In this document: one piece after another, positions 21,146-29,838 of the stretch
How the letters are laid out: every line of letters starts with the position of its first letter
Position numbering within the stretch: position 1 is the first letter of the stretch
NCBI RefSeq assembly: GCF_007678255.1
Contig: NZ_VEED01000008.1
Location: 1 to 64,000, forward strand
DNA: 64,000 nt
Reading direction: 5' to 3'
DNA from: Bacillus sp. X1(2014)
Lineage (GTDB): Bacteria > Bacillota > Bacilli > Bacillales_B > DSM-18226
The notes under the pieces: model-generated
What the model was told of the DNA's origin: nothing
The model's database searches: none
What the model saw: only the letters and a program-made list of their open reading frames with translations
Program-made: the position numbers and the translations under genes

Positions 21146-22816
21146 ATGAATTTTTATAAAGAAGATTTATCGTTTCAATCATTGCTTAAAGAGTTACTCG
21201 ATCCATCCTTTTTCGAATTTGCCGACAAAGAACTGACTGCTTTTGGTGAGAAATGCGCCACCGTTATTGACTCACGGGCAAAATTTACGGACAGGGAAGG
21301 ACAGCCGCACTTAATAAAATATGATGCGTACGGTGAAGATGTATCTGAAGTATGGGTAAACGAGGGTTACCTGCGAACCGTAGAAGATACCTATAATACT
21401 GGGATTGTCGGCTATGTTCATAAAGAGATTCCCTCGCTTGGGGAGAAGGGAAATTACATTTATTCTTACGCCCAAGGGTATTTGCTCTCACAAACAGAAC
21501 CAGGATTTTACTGTCCGGTCACATTGTCAATGGCCACAGCTTATTTACTTAACCAGTATGCTTCTGAAGAAATTAAGGGGCGGTTTTTGCCGCATGTCCT
21601 TTCTACAGGAGAAGTTCCGCTTTATGAGGGGGCGACATTCCTAACAGAGCGCCAAGGGGGCTCGGATGTTGGTGCGAATGAGACGAAAGCGGTGGAAAGT
21701 GGCAATCATTTCAAACTTTACGGGGAAAAATACTTTGCCTCCAATGCCGGTATGTGCGGGGTGGCTATGGTATTAGCACGAAAAGAAGGCGCTCCAGCCG
21801 GAACGAAGGGGCTGACGTTATTTGCCGTACCATGGCGGAATAAGGATGGCACGCTTAATGGCATCCGGATTCGCCGCTTAAAAGATAAACTTGGAGTCAG
21901 GGCCGTCCCTTCAGCTGAGGTCGAATTCGATGGTGCCGATGCTTTTGTGGTGGGGGATCCTGCGAAAGGTTTCTACTATATGATGGAAGCTCTTAATCTT
22001 TCGAGAGTCTGCAATGCCGTCGCCTCCCTAGGATTGATGAGAAGGGCTTATCATGAAGCAAAGGAATATGCCACTAAAAGGGATGCGTTCGGCAGTAAAC
22101 TCGCTAACTATCCAATGGTTAAGGATACACTGACAAGGCTCGCTGTAAAGTTGGAAATTGAAACCCGCACCGTTTTCACGTATCTTCCATTATTCGAGCG
22201 AGTCATGAACAATCAAGCTAGTCAGAAAGAGACTATTCTTAACCGTCTCTATATTGCTCTTTTGAAAAAAGAAACGGCAGAACAAGCGATTCACTTTTCG
22301 CATGAAGCCATCGAAATGCATGGCGGCAATGGGTATATCGAAGATTTTGTGACTCCAAGATTGCTGCGAGATGCCCAAGTATTGACTGTTTGGGAAGGAA
22401 CGGCCAATATTCTCGGGTTAGAAGTCCTGCGCTTAATGGAAAAGTATAAAGCGGATGAACTGTTCTTAGATGAGATGAGCCAGCGCCTGCGAAGTGTCGC
22501 TCATTTGCCTTCTGAATGGACGTATTTAGTGGAAAATAAGTTGATTCAGTTACAAAACTTATCAAAATCCTTACGGACGGCTTCGGCGGATCAAAAGACC
22601 TTTCATTCGAAAAAGGCCGCCGAACTTATGGTGGAAATTTTTGAAAGCATTGTGGCACTTGAGCAGGCTGCCAGCGGGGACACGCGTGCAACCAAGGTAA
22701 TGGAGATCTTTTTAGAGGAAACATGGAAATCATCTTATTTGTTCAATGAAGAAATGAGGACAGTGAATTATTTTTCGGAGATTGTCCTGAATGCAAAAAC
22801 TGTGGCTGTAAGATAA
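21146..22816 (+). CDS. AidB-like acyl-CoA dehydrogenase
   Basis: Large (556 aa) FAD acyl-CoA dehydrogenase of the AidB/isovaleryl-type subgroup. FLTERQGGSDVGANETKA (about residues 170-187) is the AidB-style substrate/FAD loop; EMHGGNGYIEDF and VWEGTANILGLEVLR near residue 420 hold the usual catalytic glutamate (E of WEGT). A C-terminal helical extension of about 120 residues is typical for this subgroup. The start has a perfect AGGAGG. AidB is linked to alkylation responses in E. coli; in Bacillaceae the substrate is undefined. It is monocistronic. Confidence 0.88.
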   Translation: MNFYKEDLSFQSLLKELLDPSFFEFADKELTAFGEKCATVIDSRAKFTDREGQPHLIKYDAYGEDVSEVWVNEGYLRTVEDTYNTGIVGYVHKEIPSLGEKGNYIYSYAQGYLLSQTEPGFYCPVTLSMATAYLLNQYASEEIKGRFLPHVLSTGEVPLYEGATFLTERQGGSDVGANETKAVESGNHFKLYGEKYFASNAGMCGVAMVLARKEGAPAGTKGLTLFAVPWRNKDGTLNGIRIRRLKDKLGVRAVPSAEVEFDGADAFVVGDPAKGFYYMMEALNLSRVCNAVASLGLMRRAYHEAKEYATKRDAFGSKLANYPMVKDTLTRLAVKLEIETRTVFTYLPLFERVMNNQASQKETILNRLYIALLKKETAEQAIHFSHEAIEMHGGNGYIEDFVTPRLLRDAQVLTVWEGTANILGLEVLRLMEKYKADELFLDEMSQRLRSVAHLPSEWTYLVENKLIQLQNLSKSLRTASADQKTFHSKKAAELMVEIFESIVALEQAASGDTRATKVMEIFLEETWKSSYLFNEEMRTVNYFSEIVLNAKTVAVR

Positions 22817-22829
22817 GAAAGGTCTTTAG

Positions 22830-22857
22830 TAAGCTTGCCCTTTCTGGGCAGGCTTAT
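22830..22857 (+). terminator. Terminator of the AidB-like gene
   Basis: TAAGCTTGCCC / GGGCAGGCTTA stem with one wobble pair, 14 bp after the stop; the tail is ATTATA rather than a pure T-run. Confidence 0.55.
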
Positions 22858-23054
22858 TATAAGTTCTGAAAAATATGTAATAAGTTCTACTTTGTCTCCA
22901 AAATGAAATATAACTGACATCCTTTTAAAAAATTGCTCTGGTAGAATCGTAATAATTGAGACTTAAAATCGGATAATCCGTCGAATAGTATAGAGAATAA
23001 TTATGGCTCTTTTCCATATGAATGACAGAGAGTGTTGTAATTGGAGGGACAGAA

Positions 23055-25808
23055 ATGACATTAGAGACGCATTTAAAACTGAAAACGTATTATAAAATGT
23101 TCATTAATGAACATGAGAATATTCATCCAATTGAAGTCCTTGGTGAACTGTTTCAAGAGGAAGCATGTAAGGATCTGCCGAACCTATCATCAATTCGCTT
23201 TGCTCAAGGAGAAGTGTATTTCCATCATAAAGATTATGAAGCAGCCATTTTTAAATGGGAAAATATTATTAATGAGCTAGAACCATGGGCGAAGAAAAAC
23301 ACAGCTGATGCCTATTATCAGTTAGGACTGTTATCAACAGCAGAAGATCTTTATTGTGCAATCACAAGTGATAATCTCACCTTAACTACCGAAGTTGCCT
23401 TACAGTTATTTTCGTTGTATATCGAGCGAGGAAAGCTTGACCTGGCATTATCAGTAATCAAAAAAACTATTGATGCAAACCCAGATTATCCAAACGTGAC
23501 GGAAATTGCTCGCACGTTTTTTGAAGAGCAGCAAGATTGGAATAATGCGATAGAGCTTGCTGTAAACGAAGCCATCCGAACCGGTTCGTTAGAATGGTTT
23601 GATATGATCATTTCGTATGTGGAAAAGGGTGTAACTCGAAATCATGCGCCGAGTTATTTTTCCCAGGCTGTCCATTTTTTGTATAGCCTAGATCAACGAA
23701 AATTCGAGCAGCTTATTTCCACTCTTTGGGATAGCTATAACAATGAAGAAATCTATTTTACTTGGATCAGAGAATTGAATCATTTGTTATTAAGCCTTGA
23801 CATTCATCGAGATGACAACTTAGCTGAGCTTTCAGGACTCCATAAAGAAGCATTTTTTAGGTTTATCGATGGCAAGTATTTCATAAAAAATCTCCAGGAT
23901 TTTATTCCAAACTTTCTTACGAATTGGCTGCGTCTCGCTGACACTAAGAATGTCGTCCTTTCAGCTGCAGCCGTTCTTTCTTGGAATGAACTGTTTCCAG
24001 CAAGTTTAAGTATGTCCATCGTTAATGAAGCTGAGAAATTAATTAGTATAACGGAAACGGATATGGATGAACTTGAAGAGTGCCTGACACTTTTTGATGC
24101 CATTACGAATTGGGCCCAAGCCAATGAAATGGGTGAGAATAATCGTGTAAAATGGATTGTTCAGCAATTAGTGAATTTTGACACACAACATTTGCTTATT
24201 ACCGGGTTAAGCGGCAGTGGAAAATCGACGTTTGTTAATACCATTCTAGGTGAAGACCTGCAGGATAGCCCGACTTCTTCATTGGTGATGTTTAGAGACT
24301 CAGATAATGAAGAAATCACGGAAATTACGGATCGAGAGATTTCTAGTTTATCCGGCTTTTCTGATTTCCAAGAACGAATGGACCGCCGCCGTAACGCGTT
24401 GGAATCTATCATTGAATTTAAGCGTCCAAATGCCTTTTTGCAGGAAAATAAGGTCGCACTTTTAGATACTCCAGGATTAAAAGGAAACTATAATGATTCA
24501 TATGAAGTGTTAAAGAATCTGCAATTGGCTGATACGGTCCTATTCGTCCTTGATGCAAATGCACCGTTTACAGATAAAGAACGGTCTGTGCTTGCAAAAA
24601 TTCAAGAGTTAGCACCTGACATTCCTGTGCATTTTCTGCTCAGTAAGATGGACACGATTGCCAATGAGCAGGAGGCAATCAGTGTATTTGATGAAACAAG
24701 GGCAAGAATTCAATCGTATATACCGGATGCATCCGTGTTTGCCTTTTCATCGCAATATGAGAATCGCCAGCAGTTAAAAGACTTACAAGAGTTTATCCGC
24801 TCCATTAAAAATACAAGAAATATGGAAGATAAACGTTTGGCAAAGCTATTGTTCTATATTCGCACAACGATTGCCAGCCTGATGCAAAAGCGGGTGGATG
24901 TTGAAAATCAATTGATCGAATCAGTCCGCTGGAATGAAGAAATGCTTCAGAAATTAACGGGCGCAATCAATCAACTGAAGGATACAGAAAATCAAAAAAC
25001 AAAAGATATTGTGCAGTCTTACCGTGCCATCAAAAATACGGTTGCAAAAGATATTTCAGAGACGGTTCCAAAAATGCTCCAAGAGTGTTCCACCTTCATA
25101 AAAGAAGACAGTAATTTTAGCAAGGTTCATATAGAACTTAATGAAGTAATGAACAAAAAACTAGAAGAGTACTTAGACCAGACGGTGCTTCCTAAATATT
25201 ACCGCTTATTGCAAGAATGGATTGATGGGTGCAAAGAGGAGTTTGTCCAAAGTCAAGAATTTCTAAATGAAATTGGTGAAAGCTTTAATCGTATGTATGG
25301 AGAAGAACGCCTCGTGCTTGATTGTGATTTTAAGGTAATTGACGATTGGCACCGTGATACCGACCGGATGACAAGTCGCTTCCAGTTGGAAACTATTAAT
25401 ATCCTGTTGCGGAGAACCCCTTCACAATTTTTACTAAAAAGTGCTGGGAAGTTGTTTGGGGCAATATCTCAAAATAAAGCGATGCTTTTTAATAAGTACA
25501 AAGCATTTGTGGAAAATGAGGATTATTCAGAAGCAATCTCTGCAGTGAATCAACAGTTTTTCCAGCAATTTGAACTGTTTGAAAAGTCGCTTGAGCGCGA
25601 TGTAACCCTGTTTTTCAAAAGTCCATTGCAGCTATTAAATCATTCCGCGGAAGAGGCGCAAGCTGGAATACATGCGAACCAAGAAATGCTTACGAATATG
25701 AATACCAATCCAGAGATGTTCCGTGATCCATTAACACTGTTTGAGGTTAGATTGCGTCAGTTTGAGTGGATGACCGTGGCTGGTAAAGGAATGCAGACCA
25801 TTTATTAA
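23055..25808 (+). CDS. TPR-containing dynamin-like GTPase
   Basis: A 917-residue protein. The N-terminal ~350 residues are helical with TPR-like motifs (DYEAAIFKWENI, TADAYYQLGLL, GKLDLALSVIKK). The GTPase domain follows: G1 GLSGSGKST (about 385-393), G3 LLDTPGLKGN (about 468-477) and G4-like LLSKMD (about 528-533). The rest is long helical or coiled-coil sequence with no clear membrane segment. This order fits bacterial dynamin-like proteins fused to a TPR region. The start at 23055 is set by GGAGGGACAG; the 33-nt upstream in-frame extension lacks a site. Function may be membrane remodelling or stress tolerance, by inference only. Confidence 0.8.
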   Translation: MTLETHLKLKTYYKMFINEHENIHPIEVLGELFQEEACKDLPNLSSIRFAQGEVYFHHKDYEAAIFKWENIINELEPWAKKNTADAYYQLGLLSTAEDLYCAITSDNLTLTTEVALQLFSLYIERGKLDLALSVIKKTIDANPDYPNVTEIARTFFEEQQDWNNAIELAVNEAIRTGSLEWFDMIISYVEKGVTRNHAPSYFSQAVHFLYSLDQRKFEQLISTLWDSYNNEEIYFTWIRELNHLLLSLDIHRDDNLAELSGLHKEAFFRFIDGKYFIKNLQDFIPNFLTNWLRLADTKNVVLSAAAVLSWNELFPASLSMSIVNEAEKLISITETDMDELEECLTLFDAITNWAQANEMGENNRVKWIVQQLVNFDTQHLLITGLSGSGKSTFVNTILGEDLQDSPTSSLVMFRDSDNEEITEITDREISSLSGFSDFQERMDRRRNALESIIEFKRPNAFLQENKVALLDTPGLKGNYNDSYEVLKNLQLADTVLFVLDANAPFTDKERSVLAKIQELAPDIPVHFLLSKMDTIANEQEAISVFDETRARIQSYIPDASVFAFSSQYENRQQLKDLQEFIRSIKNTRNMEDKRLAKLLFYIRTTIASLMQKRVDVENQLIESVRWNEEMLQKLTGAINQLKDTENQKTKDIVQSYRAIKNTVAKDISETVPKMLQECSTFIKEDSNFSKVHIELNEVMNKKLEEYLDQTVLPKYYRLLQEWIDGCKEEFVQSQEFLNEIGESFNRMYGEERLVLDCDFKVIDDWHRDTDRMTSRFQLETINILLRRTPSQFLLKSAGKLFGAISQNKAMLFNKYKAFVENEDYSEAISAVNQQFFQQFELFEKSLERDVTLFFKSPLQLLNHSAEEAQAGIHANQEMLTNMNTNPEMFRDPLTLFEVRLRQFEWMTVAGKGMQTIY

Positions 25809-25819
25809 TAAGGTTGAAG

Positions 25820-25850
25820 AAGGAAGATGTCCAAGGGCATCTTCCTTTAT
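25820..25850 (+). terminator. Terminator of the dynamin-like gene
   Basis: Perfect 10-bp stem AAGGAAGATG / CATCTTCCTT with 8-nt loop followed by TAT. The downstream repeat element is inserted directly in this tail. Confidence 0.75.
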
Positions 25851-25854
25851 CATA

Positions 25855-26037
25855 GGCTGTGTTAAAGGTTATGTTGATTTTGGCACACTGTTGATTGGAG
25901 TGGAAGGCACGAAGACTCCTGCGGGAGTACGGGGCAGGGGAGACCCCGCAGGAGCACAGCGACGAGGAGGCTCCCCGAACCGCCCGCGGAAAGCGAAGTG
26001 CCTGGAGCGGAAATCAACTGACAAGTTTAACACAGTC
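25855..26037 (+). mobile_element. MITE-like element, copy A (183 bp)
   Basis: Starts GGCTGTGTTAAAGG and ends AAGTTTAACACAGTC: terminal inverted repeats. The flanks are TTATCATA (25847-25854) and TTATCATT (26038-26045), an 8-bp target duplication with one change. The ~100-bp core is far more GC-rich than the surroundings and strongly self-complementary (CTCCTGCGGG with CCCGCAGGAG). It has no believable coding capacity. Same orientation as the other three copies in the window. Confidence 0.85.
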
Positions 26038-26133
26038 TTATCATTAAGAAAAAAATGTCGTACGAAAATCGGTTGCCCGAAAGCACATAAGATGGTAGCC
26101 TATTGGTAATCTGCTTTAAAGGAGGGAAAACAA

Positions 26134-27360
26134 GTGATTAAGGTAACGGGTACACAAACAGAAGCAAAGGTATTTTCAAACTATCCTCAAGAAACAGCCC
26201 TTGAGCAAATCCAAGAACTTTGTAATCAAGCATTTTTAAAGGATACAAAGATTAGTATCATGCCAGATTATCATGCGGGCAAAGGCTGTGTAATTGGTAC
26301 GACCATTCAGTTAAAGGATAAGGTTGTCCCGAATCTAGTTGGTGTGGATGTCGGCTGCGGCGTGCTAACCGTCAAGCTTCAGGATAAAAAGGTTGATTTT
26401 AATCGATTGGATCAAGTAATCCGTACGTATGTCCCGAGTGGGCAGGAAGTGCATAGTGATGAGACAGTCGGATTTATTAACACGAGTTTTCCCGCCATTC
26501 AAGAATTCCAAGCAGAGCACATCTTAAGTGAAAATAGAAGCCGTTATAGCTTAGGGACACTAGGGGGCGGCAATCATTTTATTGAAGTTTCTGTTGATGC
26601 CGATGGTTACCACTATTTAACGATTCATACTGGAAGCCGTTATGTAGGAGCTAGAATTGCCACCTACTATCAAAAGGTAGCTATCTCAAAACTTCACAAG
26701 CAGGATTTATCGGCAGTGATTGATCAATTAAAGGCGGAAGGACGCCATAAAGAGATCCAAGCCATGATTCAGAATTATAAAGAAAAGAATCCAGATATTC
26801 CAAATGACCTAGCGTATTTGGAGGGTGAGGATTTTCATAATTATATGCATGATATGAAACTTGCACAGGCATTTGCAAAGGCAAACCGGGAAGAGATTGC
26901 TAGAGCGATAACGGCAAACATGGGATTCGAAGAGCAGGACCGCTTCGATACGGTGCACAATTATATTGACACCGAGAACTTAATTTTACGAAAAGGGGCA
27001 GTTTCCGCACAAAAAGGGGAGCGTCTTATCATTCCAATTAATATGAGAGACGGGTCGATTTTGGCAGTCGGTAAAGGGAACGATGACTGGAATCACTCGG
27101 CCCCGCATGGAGCAGGCCGTGTTCTAAGCAGGACGAAAGCGATAAAAACTCTTAATATGGATGATTTTCATAAAACCATGGAAGGCGTCTGGACGACGTC
27201 TGTTTCAGAAGAAACCTTAGATGAGGCGCCAATGGCCTATAAGCCGATGAATGAAATTTTAGAAAAGGTTGAGGAAACGGTTGATATTGCAGGCTTCATT
27301 AAGCCTGTATATAACTTTAAAGCCAGTGAAAAGTACACACCTGGAAAATATAAAAAATGA
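26134..27360 (+). CDS. rtcB: RNA-splicing ligase RtcB
   Basis: GTP- and Mn-dependent RNA ligase joining 2',3'-cyclic phosphate (or 3'-phosphate) and 5'-OH ends, 408 aa. Metal-ligand region GVDVGCGVLTV (Asp and Cys, about residues 71-81), LGGGNHFIEV, and APHGAGRVLSR with the presumed guanylylated His near residue 325 are present. GTG start with AAAGGAGGG. No RtcR or archease gene is adjacent; the nearest upstream gene is the dynamin-like GTPase, separated by the MITE. A role in RNA repair is known for the family. Confidence 0.95.
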   Translation: MIKVTGTQTEAKVFSNYPQETALEQIQELCNQAFLKDTKISIMPDYHAGKGCVIGTTIQLKDKVVPNLVGVDVGCGVLTVKLQDKKVDFNRLDQVIRTYVPSGQEVHSDETVGFINTSFPAIQEFQAEHILSENRSRYSLGTLGGGNHFIEVSVDADGYHYLTIHTGSRYVGARIATYYQKVAISKLHKQDLSAVIDQLKAEGRHKEIQAMIQNYKEKNPDIPNDLAYLEGEDFHNYMHDMKLAQAFAKANREEIARAITANMGFEEQDRFDTVHNYIDTENLILRKGAVSAQKGERLIIPINMRDGSILAVGKGNDDWNHSAPHGAGRVLSRTKAIKTLNMDDFHKTMEGVWTTSVSEETLDEAPMAYKPMNEILEKVEETVDIAGFIKPVYNFKASEKYTPGKYKK

Positions 27361-27406
27361 TTAAACATGAAGGGTGCCTCAAGGTTGAGGCACCCTTCAT
27401 GTTTAA
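27361..27406. terminator. Very long bidirectional hairpin
   Basis: A perfect 22-bp inverted repeat (27361-27382 with 27385-27406, GG at centre) starting directly after the rtcB stop codon. On the minus strand it is followed by TTAATCATTTTTT, so it serves the convergent dehydrogenase gene; on the plus strand there is no T-run. Confidence 0.75.
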
Positions 27407-27436
27407 AGCGATAATGCAGGAAAAAACCATTACATT

Positions 27437-28393
27437 TTAATAACCTTTCGAAAAATCTACAAGATTAATTGGTGGAACCTTACCAGAAAGATAGGCTTTT
27501 AGATTAGGAATTAATATATTCTCAACTACCCGCTGATTATAATGTTCCGTTGAGCCAGATGTGTGAGGAGTGACGATCACATTTTCCATCTCCCATAATG
27601 GGCTTTCATTACTTAATGGTTCCTTCTCAAACACATCAAGTCCAGCTCCAGCAAACGTTCCTTCTGTTAGAGCCTGGATAAGGTCAGCTTCCACCACAAT
27701 TTCACCCCGGCCGATATTAATAAAAAATGCAGAAGACTTCATTTGCTTAAATTGTTCAGCACCAAACATTTGATAAGTATCCTTTGTAAGCGGCAATGTA
27801 ACCACGACGTAATCACACATAGGAAGCAATTCACCTAATTGATTTGGAGTATACATTTCATCGACATTGTGGGCAGGCATGCCCGAGTGCCTGACACCAA
27901 GAACTTTCATGCCAAAGGCTTTCGCTATTTTTGCAGTTTCTCCCCCAATCGTTCCTGCTCCAATGATCCCGATTGTTTTTCCGTGGATTTCTTGACCCAT
28001 ATGGGCATGATGCCAAGTTTTTTTCTGTTGATTCTTGACGTATGTATGGATTTTGCGTGTTAAACCCAGCATCAATGCAAAAATTGTCTCGGAGATGGGA
28101 TAGGCATGAACGCCATTGGCACTAGTTAAGAAGAAATCTCTAGAATTAAATTCTTCAAGAGGTAAATAATCAACACCAGCACTCCATGATTGCAGCCACT
28201 TAAGTTTGGATTGTGGGTCGAGACAGTATTCATCTAACCCTTTACTCCAGCCTGCGATAATTTCCGCATCCTTTACATGCTCCTGCCAAATTTGCTTATC
28301 CTTGCTAACAATCAATTCCCAATCGGGAATGATTTCCTTGATTTGTGAGATATGAGTCTGATCAATATTGCGAGTGATAACCATTTTTTTCAT
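27437..28393 (-). CDS. D-isomer-specific 2-hydroxyacid dehydrogenase
   Basis: NAD(P)-dependent reductase of 2-oxoacids, 318 aa from the start at 28393 (GGAGGAATCC upstream; a longer frame to 28411 would contain that site). Cofactor motif GIIGAGTIGGETAKIAKAFG (about residues 140-159), followed by catalytic-site Arg in FINIGRGEIV (about 230), Glu in GAGLDVFEKEPL, and a His segment VTPHTSGSTE (about 285). The substrate is not predictable from sequence; family members act on glyoxylate, hydroxypyruvate or branched 2-oxoacids. Monocistronic. Confidence 0.88.
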   Translation of the reverse strand: MKKMVITRNIDQTHISQIKEIIPDWELIVSKDKQIWQEHVKDAEIIAGWSKGLDEYCLDPQSKLKWLQSWSAGVDYLPLEEFNSRDFFLTSANGVHAYPISETIFALMLGLTRKIHTYVKNQQKKTWHHAHMGQEIHGKTIGIIGAGTIGGETAKIAKAFGMKVLGVRHSGMPAHNVDEMYTPNQLGELLPMCDYVVVTLPLTKDTYQMFGAEQFKQMKSSAFFINIGRGEIVVEADLIQALTEGTFAGAGLDVFEKEPLSNESPLWEMENVIVTPHTSGSTEHYNQRVVENILIPNLKAYLSGKVPPINLVDFSKGY

Positions 28394-28602
28394 CAATGAG
28401 GATTCCTCCATTTAGCATTGTTTACTCTAATTAATGATAACGGAAATCAAAATAAATGATAAGATTTTTGTTTCAATGTTTTTCCAGAAAGCTAATATTC
28501 TTTTTCCAGTATCTGTGCTATTATTTAGTGATACGAAGTAAATATAGGTAAGTGAATGGGGCTTGTAGAAAATTTTTTAACGGAGTGAAGGGAGGGGACA
28601 GT

Positions 28603-29814
28603 TTGAAAGAGCGTTTGTGGACGAAGTCGTTTATCATGCTCATGGTGGGAAATCTTTTTGTATTTTTGTCATTTCAAATGCTCATACCTACTCTGCCTCC
28701 ATATATAAAATCAATTGGAGCTTCAGGGCTAGAGATTGGCTTAGTGACAGGATTATTTTCGATTGGCGCGGTGATCAGCCGGCCGTTTATCGGCTTTTTG
28801 CTTGAGTATAAGCCAAGAAAGTCGCTTGTTATAATAGGAGCCTTGATGCTCTTCCTAGTTACGATTCTTTATCCTATTTCACAGATTGTTGTGGTTTTTC
28901 TGTTATTCCGCTTCGCCCATGGTCTTGCATGGGGGTGGTCAACAACAGTGAATGGCACCGCAGCGGTAGATGCAATCCCCAATTCGCGGCTGGGGGAAGG
29001 GATGGGGTACTTCGGGCTCTCCATGACCATTGCATACATTGTTGCTCCTAGTCTAGGAATCTTCATTTACAATTTGACTACTTTTGCAAATCTTATTTTT
29101 ATATCGGCGATATTAGGGGCTATTTCAATTATCCTGCTTACAGCTGTACGCTATCAAACTCCTCAAGCAGTGATAAATACACGTAAAGAAGATTTGAAGT
29201 TTTCTTATATTGGCTCTTCAGTTGAAAAATCAAGTTTGTTTCCAGCCTTTATTACCATTATTATCAATTTAGGGTATGGATCTGTTGTAACCTTTATTGT
29301 TATTTTTGGTGAAGAGCGCGGCATTGAACAAATCTTTTTATTCTATATTTTCAACGCGATACTGGCAACATTGGGAAGACCTTTTGCCGGAAGATGGTTT
29401 GATGAAAAAGGTCCGATCGGTCTTGTTTTGTTCTGTACATTCTCTACGTTTGTTGGAATGTGGGTCCTTTCCTTTGCTCATTCTAACTTGTTTATCGCCA
29501 TTTCGGGTGCCTTATTTGGTTTAGGATTTGGCTGCTTGATACCTACGCTGCAATCTTGGGCATTACTCATGACTCCATCTCATCGGCGTGGTGTGGCGAA
29601 CGGGATGATTTTCTCGTCCATTGATTTGGGCTTGGGGTTAAGCGGGATAATTTTTGGTGTCGCCGCCCAATTTGTTAGCACGGCATCCATTTTCCGTATT
29701 GCGAGTCTTTTTCTCCTAGCGGCCATCATCTTGGTTTTAATCATGGAAAGAAAGAAGCGATCTGGATTACGAGAAGACGTTGTGGCAAAGAAAAAGGTCA
29801 GAACCTCAGTTTAA
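28603..29814 (+). CDS. MFS transporter
   Basis: Major facilitator superfamily permease, about 403 aa with 12 predicted membrane segments. The PPYIKSIGASGLEIGLVTG and GRPFAGRWFDEKGP loops resemble the drug/arabinose-exporter branch. The likely start is TTG at 28603, with GGGAGGGG upstream; the frame extends to an ATG at 28552 without a ribosome binding site. It ends in a basic tail just before a strong terminator. Substrate unknown. Confidence 0.85.
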   Translation: MKERLWTKSFIMLMVGNLFVFLSFQMLIPTLPPYIKSIGASGLEIGLVTGLFSIGAVISRPFIGFLLEYKPRKSLVIIGALMLFLVTILYPISQIVVVFLLFRFAHGLAWGWSTTVNGTAAVDAIPNSRLGEGMGYFGLSMTIAYIVAPSLGIFIYNLTTFANLIFISAILGAISIILLTAVRYQTPQAVINTRKEDLKFSYIGSSVEKSSLFPAFITIIINLGYGSVVTFIVIFGEERGIEQIFLFYIFNAILATLGRPFAGRWFDEKGPIGLVLFCTFSTFVGMWVLSFAHSNLFIAISGALFGLGFGCLIPTLQSWALLMTPSHRRGVANGMIFSSIDLGLGLSGIIFGVAAQFVSTASIFRIASLFLLAAIILVLIMERKKRSGLREDVVAKKKVRTSV

Positions 29815-29833
29815 CTGAGGCCTGACCTTTTTT
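29791..29833. terminator. Bidirectional terminator
   Basis: AAAAAGGTCAG-AA-CCTCAG / CTGAGG-C-CTGACCTTTTTT stem overlapping the end of the MFS gene; T-runs exist on both strands, serving the convergent GDSL gene as well. Confidence 0.85.
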
Positions 29834-29838
29834 ATCTT

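Noticed and set aside
25891..26109. ORFs of 60-72 aa in the GC-rich repeats (also 48788-49003 minus and 63032-63214)
   Set aside because: They translate the shared repeat element, start without ribosome binding sites and have different ends in each copy; the sequence is explained by the mobile element.
22830..27360. Defence island formed by the dynamin-like GTPase and rtcB
   Set aside because: No nuclease, toxin, reverse transcriptase or other defence gene is adjacent, and both proteins have housekeeping explanations; a mobile element separates them.
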